From NCBI GenBank assembly GCA_028872875.1, contig JAGWOC010000027.1:1-36575 (forward strand): a stretch of DNA of 36,575 nucleotides, given 5' to 3'. Origin of the DNA: Chloroflexota bacterium. GTDB taxonomy: Bacteria; Chloroflexota; Dehalococcoidia; DSTF01; JACRBR01. The notes beneath the pieces were generated by a model. It saw nothing but the letters and a program-made list of their open reading frames with translations. It was not told where the DNA came from and did not search any database. The first letter of the stretch is position 1; each line of letters opens with the position of its first letter. Positions 30,558 through 36,575 of the stretch are shown here, in pieces. The position numbers and the translations under genes are program-made.

Positions 30558-31880
30558 CTAGCGCACGGCGCCCTCGAGGACCTGGCCGAAGCGCTCCCAG
30601 GAGCCCTTCGCAACGTTGTACTTCTCGAGCTGCATCTGCTCGATCGGCGCCCAGTCCTTCTGCGCGTCCGAGGTGGTGATGGTGATCCCTGGCAGCGTGT
30701 ACGGGCTGCTGTAGTTCATGTTATCCGCGGCCTTCATCAGGCCCTCGCGCGTCAGGTTCTGGCCTGCCTGCTTGATGGCCTGCACGAGTGTGTCGGCCAC
30801 GGCGAAACCATAGAAGTTGAAGACGTTGTTCGGGTCCGCGCCCGGCGCGTACTTGGCCAGGATGTCCTTGTACTGCACGACGGTGGCGTCGCTCGCCCAC
30901 GCGGGGTCGGATGGGTCCTTCAGGTACGCCGCGCTGATCACGCCATCCGCGCCCGCGCCCGCCGCCTTCATCGTGTTCAGGTCCACGGACACGCTGTTGT
31001 CGATGATCAGCGGCTTCCAGTTCAGTTGGGCCGCCGCCTTCATCGCCTGCGCCGCGAACTTCGGCGTCGCGACGACGATGAAGACGTCCGCGCCGGTGTT
31101 CTTCAGCGTCGTCACGTGCGGCGAGACGTCTGGTTCGCTGGTCTCGTAGGACTCCTCCTTCACGATCATTTGGGACGCGCTGGCGCCCAGGCCGGTCTGG
31201 AGCCCCTTCAGGTAGTCCTTGCCATAGTCGTCGTTCTGGTAGAGGACGGCGATCTTGGCGTTCGGCTTGCTGGCGAGCAGGTACTTCGCGTAGATGATCG
31301 CCTCGGACTGGTAGTTGGGCTGCCAGCCGATCGTGCACGGGTACTTCGGGTGGTCCAGCGCCCAGGTCGCCGCGCCCGTGGCGACGAAGATCTGTGGCAC
31401 GCCCCTGTCGTTCAGGTACTGGCGGATCGCCGTGTTCGGCGGCGTGCCCAGCGGGTTGAAGTCCGCGAAGACGTGGTCCTGCTCGACCAGCGCCCGCGTC
31501 TGCTCGACGGTCTTCGGCGGGCTGTAGCTGTCGTCGAGCGATGTGAACTTGATCTTGCGGCCGTTGATGCCGCCCTGGTCGTTCACCCACTTGAAGTACG
31601 CGTCTTCCGCCTTCGCGATGACCGCGTAGGCCGACGCGGGGCCGCTGTAGGCGTCGGTGTTGCCGATGGAGATCTCCGTCGCCGTCACGCCTTCCGTCTG
31701 ATTCGCCGCCTTGTTGCACTGCGCGGCTGCGGCGACGCTCGGGCTGGGCGACGCGGCGGGCGCCGTGGCGCCGCCAGGCGCCTGGGTCGGCGTCGTGGAC
31801 TTGCTGCTGCTGCCGCATGCCGCCGCGAGCAGTACGCCCGCGAGCACCATCGGCACCGTGAGCCATCGATAGCCTTTCAT
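30558..31880 (-). CDS. livK: branched-chain amino acid ABC transporter substrate-binding lipoprotein
   Basis: The 440-residue protein has a lipoprotein signal with Cys22 (LLAAAC) and a Ser/Thr/Pro linker, then the type I periplasmic binding fold (ISIGNTDAYSGPASAYAVIA, INGRKIKFTSLDDSYSPPKT, IAVLYQNDDYGKDYLKGLQT). It binds branched-chain amino acids or related amides and hands them to the LivH/LivM channel. ATG 31880 was chosen since it has the near-perfect ribosome site AAAGGAGGT seven bases upstream; the frame opens 21 codons earlier. It is the last gene of the operon, 96 bases after livM. The strong site may give the higher yield that binding proteins need. Confidence 0.95.
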   Translation of the reverse strand: MKGYRWLTVPMVLAGVLLAAACGSSSKSTTPTQAPGGATAPAASPSPSVAAAAQCNKAANQTEGVTATEISIGNTDAYSGPASAYAVIAKAEDAYFKWVNDQGGINGRKIKFTSLDDSYSPPKTVEQTRALVEQDHVFADFNPLGTPPNTAIRQYLNDRGVPQIFVATGAATWALDHPKYPCTIGWQPNYQSEAIIYAKYLLASKPNAKIAVLYQNDDYGKDYLKGLQTGLGASASQMIVKEESYETSEPDVSPHVTTLKNTGADVFIVVATPKFAAQAMKAAAQLNWKPLIIDNSVSVDLNTMKAAGAGADGVISAAYLKDPSDPAWASDATVVQYKDILAKYAPGADPNNVFNFYGFAVADTLVQAIKQAGQNLTREGLMKAADNMNYSSPYTLPGITITTSDAQKDWAPIEQMQLEKYNVAKGSWERFGQVLEGAVR

Positions 31881-31976
31881 GACATGGACCTCCTTTCTCT
31901 CTCGACCTGACGCGGGAACACCTCGACCCGCGTCCAACTGCATCCTGCCCGTCGACCCGATGTTACCGGATGCCGG

Positions 31977-33029
31977 CTATCCTCCTTCCCCCGGTCCGGC
32001 GCGCGGTTCCTGATCGGCGAGCGTTGGTGGCACCGCGCCCGCCGCCCCGTGGTTCACGGTGCGTCCCCTGACGAGCGAGAGGGCCTTCCGTCCGGCCGTG
32101 GCGAGGAACCCTGCGACGCCCGTCGGCATGAGGTACATGAACACCACGAGCACGACGCCTTCGACCACACCCGGCGCCGCCCGTGAGATGTCCTGCGAAT
32201 AGCTCGGCAGGAACTCGATGAAGACGGCCCCGAGCGCCGGCCCTATGATCGTGCCGGTGCCGCCCACCACCATCCCGACCACGAGGTTGAGCGAGAGCAG
32301 GAAATCGAACGAGTCCGGCGCGACGTAGGCGACGACGAACGCGCTCAGGCTGCCCGCGATCCCGGCGTAGAACGCGCTCATCCCGAAGGCGAGCGTCTTG
32401 AACCGGGCGATCGGGATGCCCGCCGCCTCCGCGGCGACCTCGTTGTCGCGGATCGCCACGAAGGCGCGGCCGACGCTGCTGCGCAGCACCACCCAGGCCG
32501 CGATGTACAGCACCAGCGCCACGACGGCCGTGAAGTAGAACAGCCACTGGTCCGACGTCAGCGCGCCGATGGGCGAGTGCGGCTTCGTCAGGACGAGCCC
32601 CTGCACGCCGCCGGTCACGGACTCCCACTTCTTCAGGATCTGCGGCACCGAGATCGCCAGGGCCAGGGTCGCCAGCGCCAGGTACAGCCCGGAGAGCCTG
32701 AGGGCCGGGATCGCGAACAGGAAACCGACGAGGCCCGCCGTGAGCCCGGCCAGCGGGATCGTCGCCCAGTACGGCGTGCCCGCGTGGTACATCAGCGCCC
32801 CCGTCACGTACGCCCCGACCGCGTAGAACGCGCCGTGCCCCAGCGAAAACTGGCCGTTGTAGCCCGTGACGATGTTGAGGCCCAGGATGGCGATCAGATA
32901 GATCACCACGAACGTGAACTGAAAGATGCGGTAGCCGCCGGCCATCCACGGCGGGACGATGATCAGCAGCAGCGCGGCGCCCAGCCACGCGAGGCTCGAC
33001 ACGCGGGCGCGCTGCCAGATGCCCCCCAC
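31977..33029 (-). CDS. livM: branched-chain amino acid ABC transporter permease LivM
   Basis: The 350-residue membrane protein has about ten helices and the LivM signatures: LGLNIVTGYNGQFSLGHGAF near 49-68, the LRLSGLYLALATLA segment, VGRAFVAIRDNEVAAEAAGI (ATPase-contact loop) and VVGGTGTIIGPALGAVFIEF. It forms the heterodimeric channel with LivH. It starts at GTG three bases after the livH stop. A 40-residue hydrophilic tail ends the protein. Confidence 0.96.
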   Translation of the reverse strand: MGGIWQRARVSSLAWLGAALLLIIVPPWMAGGYRIFQFTFVVIYLIAILGLNIVTGYNGQFSLGHGAFYAVGAYVTGALMYHAGTPYWATIPLAGLTAGLVGFLFAIPALRLSGLYLALATLALAISVPQILKKWESVTGGVQGLVLTKPHSPIGALTSDQWLFYFTAVVALVLYIAAWVVLRSSVGRAFVAIRDNEVAAEAAGIPIARFKTLAFGMSAFYAGIAGSLSAFVVAYVAPDSFDFLLSLNLVVGMVVGGTGTIIGPALGAVFIEFLPSYSQDISRAAPGVVEGVVLVVFMYLMPTGVAGFLATAGRKALSLVRGRTVNHGAAGAVPPTLADQEPRAGPGEGG

Positions 33030-33032
33030 GGC

Positions 33033-33914
33033 CTACACCCTCCTCGCCGCGGCCTGGCCGAAGAGGCCCGTGGGCTTGAAGACCAGGACGAGCACGATGA
33101 TCGCCATCGCCACCGTCAGGCTCAGGTCTGTGCCGATGAACGAGACATAATTCCCGATCATCGCCTGCGCGACGCCGACGAGCAGCCCGCCCAGCACGGC
33201 GCCGCCTGGGCTCTCGAAGCCCCCAAGCGTCGCTCCCGCGAACGCGAACAGCAGCAGCCCTTGCATCATGTTCGGGTCGAGGAAGACGATCGGCGCCACC
33301 AGGACGCCGGCCGTCGCACCGACGACTGCCGCCAGCCCCCAGCCGAGCGCGAGCATCCACGTCGTGTGGATGCCCATCAGCTCCGCCGGCTCGCGGTTCA
33401 TCGCCGTGGCCCGCATCGCCAGCCCCAACGCCGTGAACCGGAAGAAGACCGCCAGCAGGGCCATCAGCAGCAGCGCGACGCCAAAGACGCCGACGCTCTG
33501 CTGGCTGATCACGACCCCGGAGACCTGCCAGGTCCCGCTCGGGAACGGGCTCGGGAACGTCTTGAGCTGGAACCCCCAGATCCCGCCCGCGAGGTTGTTG
33601 AAGATCAGCAGCAGGCCGACCGTGACGATCACGATCGTCAGCACCGATGCCTTCTCGACCGGCCGGATGAGCACGCGTTCGATCGTGACGCCGCCGAAGA
33701 ATGCCAGGGCGAGCGTCAACGCGAATGCGGCCCAGAACGGCATCCCCTTGTCGATAAGCTCCCAGGCGATGAACGTGCTGAACATCGCCATCTCGCCCTG
33801 CGCGAAGTTCACGACCTCGGTCGACTGGTAGATCAGCACAAGCGCCAGCGCCAGGCTGGCGTAGATGGCGCCCGTCGACAGGCCCGCGATCAACAACTGC
33901 GCGAATTCCCGCAC
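33033..33914 (-). CDS. livH: branched-chain amino acid ABC transporter permease LivH
   Basis: The 293-residue membrane protein begins FAQLLIAGLSTGAIYASLAL and has about eight helices, with the LivH signatures STEVVNFAQGEMAMF, LGLAMRATAMNREPAELMGI (coupling loop) and GATLGGFESPGGAVLGGLLV. It starts at GTG with AGGAG about ten bases upstream. It lies 18 bases after livF and pairs with LivM. Confidence 0.96.
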   Translation of the reverse strand: MREFAQLLIAGLSTGAIYASLALALVLIYQSTEVVNFAQGEMAMFSTFIAWELIDKGMPFWAAFALTLALAFFGGVTIERVLIRPVEKASVLTIVIVTVGLLLIFNNLAGGIWGFQLKTFPSPFPSGTWQVSGVVISQQSVGVFGVALLLMALLAVFFRFTALGLAMRATAMNREPAELMGIHTTWMLALGWGLAAVVGATAGVLVAPIVFLDPNMMQGLLLFAFAGATLGGFESPGGAVLGGLLVGVAQAMIGNYVSFIGTDLSLTVAMAIIVLVLVFKPTGLFGQAAARRV

Positions 33915-33932
33915 GGTCCGCCCGCTCCTCGC

Positions 33933-34640
33933 TCAGTAGCCGAGATAGGCCTTCCGCACGGCCTCGTTCTCGCGTAGCTCGTGCGCCGGCGCTTCGATGA
34001 CGACCCGCCCCGTCTCGATCACGTAGCCGTAGTCGGCGATCGACAGGCTCAGCGTCGCGTTCTGCTCCACCAGCAGGACCGTCGTGCCTTGGTCGCGGTT
34101 GATCGTCGAGACGATCTTGAAGATGTCGCGCACCAGGAACGGCGCCAGCCCCGTCGATGGCTCGTCGAGGAGGAGCAGGCGCGGGTGCGCCATCAACGCC
34201 CGCCCGATCGCGAGCATCTGCTGCTCGCCGCCCGAGAGCGAGCCGGCGGCCTGTTTCATCCGTTCGCGCAGCCGCGGAAAGTAGTCATACACGCGCAGCA
34301 GGTCCTCCCGCACCCCCCTGCGGTCGCTCCGTGTGAACGCACCGAGGCGAAGGTTCTGCTCCACGGTCAGGGCGGTGAACAACTGCCGCCCCTCGGGCAC
34401 CAGCGAGATTCCTCGCCGCACGATGCTCGCCGCTGACTTGCGGTCGATCCGCTCGCCGTCGAGCTGAATCAACCCGTGCGTTGGCTTCAGCAGGCCGGAG
34501 ACGGCGCGCAGGATCGTCGACTTGCCGGCGCCGTTCGCGCCGAGGATCGTCACGGTTGTGCCCTGGGGCACATGCACGTTGACCCCGCGCAGGGCGGTGA
34601 CCGGGCCGTACGCCGCTACCAGGTCGCGTATCTCGAGCAT
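33933..34640 (-). CDS. livF: branched-chain amino acid ABC transporter ATP-binding protein LivF
   Basis: The 235-residue ATPase shows Walker A GANGAGKST (34-42), the LivF-type Q-loop region GISLVPEGRQLFTALTVEQN, signature LSGGE (135-139), Walker B LLLLDEPSTGLAP (155 onward) and the H-loop replaced by VEQN, as is normal for LivF. It energises the LivHM channel together with LivG from the cytoplasmic face. It follows livG after 92 bases. Confidence 0.96.
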   Translation of the reverse strand: MLEIRDLVAAYGPVTALRGVNVHVPQGTTVTILGANGAGKSTILRAVSGLLKPTHGLIQLDGERIDRKSAASIVRRGISLVPEGRQLFTALTVEQNLRLGAFTRSDRRGVREDLLRVYDYFPRLRERMKQAAGSLSGGEQQMLAIGRALMAHPRLLLLDEPSTGLAPFLVRDIFKIVSTINRDQGTTVLLVEQNATLSLSIADYGYVIETGRVVIEAPAHELRENEAVRKAYLGY

Positions 34641-34732
34641 CCTGCCCCATGACTGCGTCGGACCACTGACGCGCCTACGCTACACCACAGCCTGCTTGCC
34701 TGGGAAGACTCCCGCCGTCCCGCCGCCATCGA

Positions 34733-35506
34733 TCATACGGCCGGCCGCTCCTCACCAAGGTACGCCTCGATGACCTTCCGGTCGGCCTGGACCTGCTGCG
34801 GCGTCCCTTCCGCGATCGTTCGCCCGAAGTCGAGCACCACCACGCGGTCGGACGCCGCCATCACCAGGCCCATGTGGTGCTCGACGAGCAGCACCGTCAC
34901 CTTCAGGTCGTTCCGCATGCTGACGATGAGCTGCCGGAGCTCGTCGACCTCCTCGTGGCTGAGGCCGCTCGCCGGCTCGTCGAGGAGGATCAGCCGCGGC
35001 GTAGAGGCGAGCGCGCGCGCCACATCGACGCGCTTCTGGAGGCCGAACGGGAGCGACGACGCCACCTGGTGCTGCACGTCCCGCAGCCCGAGGAACTCGA
35101 TCACCTCGGCGGCGCGCAGGTGCCGTCGCCGCTCCGTGCGCCAGCGCGCCGGCACGGAGAACCGCGATGCGATGCCTCCGAGCTGCCCCTCCGTGTGCAG
35201 TCCGATCAGCAGGTTGTCGAGCACGGTCATCGTCTTGAACAGCTCGGCTTGCTGGAACGTGCGCGCGATGCCGGCCTTCACCACATCGTGGCGCGCGAGG
35301 CGCAGGATCTGGCGCTGGCCGTAGGCGATGGCGCCGTGATCGGGCGGGACGAAGCGGCTGATGCAGTTGAGCACCGTCGTCTTGCCGGCGCCGTTCGGCC
35401 CGATCAGCCCGACGATCTCGCCCTCTTCCACGTCGAAGGACACGTCCTCGAGGGCGAGGATGCCGCCGAACCGCTTCGTCAGACCTCGGACCTCGAGCTT
35501 GGGCAC
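34733..35506 (-). CDS. livG: branched-chain amino acid ABC transporter ATP-binding protein LivG
   Basis: The 257-residue ATPase has Walker A GPNGAGKT (36-43), the LivG-specific IARTFQQAELFKTMTVLDNL segment, a degenerate signature LPFGLQKRV (normal for LivG), Walker B LILLDEPASGLSHEE (172 onward) and VEHHMGLVM. It is the first gene of the operon (order G-F-H-M-K), starts at GTG with GAGG close upstream, and is preceded by the operator-like dyad at 35573-35594. Confidence 0.96.
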   Translation of the reverse strand: MPKLEVRGLTKRFGGILALEDVSFDVEEGEIVGLIGPNGAGKTTVLNCISRFVPPDHGAIAYGQRQILRLARHDVVKAGIARTFQQAELFKTMTVLDNLLIGLHTEGQLGGIASRFSVPARWRTERRRHLRAAEVIEFLGLRDVQHQVASSLPFGLQKRVDVARALASTPRLILLDEPASGLSHEEVDELRQLIVSMRNDLKVTVLLVEHHMGLVMAASDRVVVLDFGRTIAEGTPQQVQADRKVIEAYLGEERPAV

Positions 35507-35572
35507 ACGACCTCGCGGGACACAGTACCTCCCGGTACTTGCCGGGTGCGTCTACCATGTCCTGACGGCCGC

Positions 35573-35594
35573 TTATGTGCAACCGGTAACATAA
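35573..35594. promoter_or_regulatory. inverted repeat upstream of the liv operon, candidate operator
   Basis: TTATGT-N10-ACATAA is a perfect 6-bp dyad in an AT-rich island between livG and the next gene upstream. On the minus strand TTGCGT and CATAAG with a 16-base gap give a weak promoter match overlapping it. An amino-acid-responsive repressor could bind here, but none can be named. Confidence 0.45.
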
Positions 35595-35606
35595 CGCAAC
35601 CGTCCC

Positions 35607-36575
35607 TCACGGACATGCCGTGACCTGCTGGCCGTACACGCTGGCGGCCAGCGAGAGGTCGAAGATGTTGATCTTCCCGTCCGCGTTCTCGTCGAGCCGG
35701 GCCGGCGCCGGCGGGGTCACCTGGCCGTAGTACTGGGCGGTCGTGCTCAGGTCAAAGATGCTGACCTTGCCGTCGCCGTTCACGTCCGCGCGCATGATGC
35801 GGCAGAAGTTGAACGGGTCCTTGCCCAGCGCGATCTTCTGCGCGTCGGTGTAGCCGTTGCACACGCTGTCGTCCGCGCACTGGCGCGGCACGACGGTCGC
35901 GCACGGCGCGAAGGCAGATGTGACGTGGTCCGGCCCCGTGATCGTCGCCGTCACGATCGCACCCGGCGGCACGAAGACGCCGACGATCGCGTTCAGCGTG
36001 AAGGCGCCGCCGGCGTCCGTCGTGTCGTCGAACGCGGCGATGTAGGTGCCGCCGGGTGTCGCCGGGTTGCAGGTCGGGTTCCAGAAGACGTCGACCCGGT
36101 ACACCGTACTGGGCGCGCCCACGCCTTTCACCTGGACGGTCGTGCTCGCGCCACCGCTTGCGGCATGGGCGATGGTCGCGGGGAACGCCGGCTGACAGAC
36201 GATGAGGATCGAGGCCGCGGCCGAACCTGAGGTCACGGTGACGACGGTGCCGGCGGTGTTGCCGGACAGCGGCGTGATGACGCTGCTGGCCGAGCCGCCG
36301 GTGGTCGTGGTGTTGATCGGGTTCGCCGTGCCGAGGGCGACGACGCTGAACGTCACCGAGGTGCCGTCCACGACGTTGTTGCCGGCCGAGTCCGTGACCT
36401 TCGCGGTCACGGTCGAGGTCGACTTACCGTCGCAGGGGATGGCCGCCGGCGAGGCCGTCAGGGCGATCGTCGCCGGGGCGCCGGTGACGGTGACGTTCTG
36501 CGAGACCGAGAAGCTCGCTGGGGCCGCCATCGTGGTGTCCTCAGCGGCCGTCGGGGCCGCGCTGACCGCGATCGG
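35607..36575 (-). CDS. secreted Ig-like/dockerin-type repeat protein (N-terminus beyond window)
   Basis: The frame is open from the right edge to the stop at 35607, giving 323 codons of the C-terminal part. It contains Ig-like (invasin/BIG-type) modules: ATIALTASPAAIPCDGKSTS, TVTAKVTDSAGNNVVDGTSV, then a carboxypeptidase-regulatory-like stretch (YIAAFDDTTDAGGAFTLNAI). The end carries two calcium-binding dockerin-type EF-hand repeats, ADVNGDGKVSIFDLSTTAQY and LDENADGKINIFDLSLAAS, each followed by YGQ. Such proteins are exported and surface-associated; the repeats may mediate cell-surface assembly. A second, decayed dockerin piece lies at 19973-20050. ATG 36530 exists but falls inside the modular region, so it is unlikely to be the true start. 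Confidence 0.85.
   Translation of the reverse strand, partial: PIAVSAAPTAAEDTTMAAPASFSVSQNVTVTGAPATIALTASPAAIPCDGKSTSTVTAKVTDSAGNNVVDGTSVTFSVVALGTANPINTTTTGGSASSVITPLSGNTAGTVVTVTSGSAAASILIVCQPAFPATIAHAASGGASTTVQVKGVGAPSTVYRVDVFWNPTCNPATPGGTYIAAFDDTTDAGGAFTLNAIVGVFVPPGAIVTATITGPDHVTSAFAPCATVVPRQCADDSVCNGYTDAQKIALGKDPFNFCRIMRADVNGDGKVSIFDLSTTAQYYGQVTPPAPARLDENADGKINIFDLSLAASVYGQQVTACP

Noticed and set aside
1-36575. CRISPR arrays, insertion sequences or integrase genes
   Set aside because: No regularly spaced short repeats and no transposase- or recombinase-like protein were found on either strand; the island hypothesis therefore rests on the att-like repeat alone.

Overview
The window is a 36.6-kb piece of a GC-rich, gene-dense bacterial chromosome. 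No rRNA or marker phylogeny is available, so placement is inference. The mix of small dispersed GC-rich hairpins, Ig-like/dockerin secreted proteins, LCP and Liv-type transport genes and many start codons inside short overlaps looks most like a Chloroflexota (Dehalococcoidia/Thermomicrobia-like) genome, probably from an environmental or metagenomic source. Both window edges cut through genes.

Left part (1-13.4 kb) is mostly housekeeping. It holds an amino-acid-type binding lipoprotein (cut by the left edge), an SRPBCC-like protein overlapping an ADP-forming acyl-CoA synthetase alpha subunit, molybdate transport genes modA-modB (no modC), a glyoxalase-II-like hydrolase, a TPR protein, a class I amidotransferase-like peptidase, an LCP cell-wall ligase, ispF, and the cysE-cysS pair with a TTG start in a 4-base overlap. 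After cysS comes a clear c-di-AMP (ydaO/yuaA) riboswitch with its own promoter and intrinsic terminator, controlling a 99-residue four-cysteine zinc-ribbon-like protein. A membrane-anchored cyclophilin follows on the other strand.

Middle part (13.4-26.15 kb) is the most interesting. It opens with a tRNA-Arg(CCG) gene and closes with a second copy of that tRNA's 3' end (22 of 25 bases, same orientation), as left by site-specific integration. Between them lie a PhnD-like binding lipoprotein, a HAMP-GAF histidine kinase and a NarL-type response regulator joined by ATGA overlaps; an HxlR-type regulator with no ordinary start codon; a second membrane histidine kinase; a decayed cytochrome/dockerin-like remnant; and a three-gene operon for a molybdenum oxidoreductase in the order B-C-A (four-cluster ferredoxin, NrfD-type membrane subunit, TtrA-like catalytic subunit). 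Enterobacterial tetrathionate reductase has the same ttrBCA order and is controlled by TtrS (PhnD-like sensor domain plus kinase) and TtrR (LuxR-type regulator). Here the sensor seems to be split into a free binding lipoprotein and a separate kinase. A repeat of about 62 bases occurs upstream of the HxlR gene (diverged copy), the second kinase and the ferredoxin subunit, and may tie them into one regulon.

Right part (26.2-36.6 kb) returns to ordinary chromosome: an APH-fold phosphotransferase, a universal stress protein, a secreted PHB-depolymerase-like esterase, a comM/yifB AAA+ ATPase with a LexA-like box in its promoter, a complete branched-chain amino acid ABC operon (livG-F-H-M-K order), and a secreted Ig-like/dockerin protein cut by the right edge.
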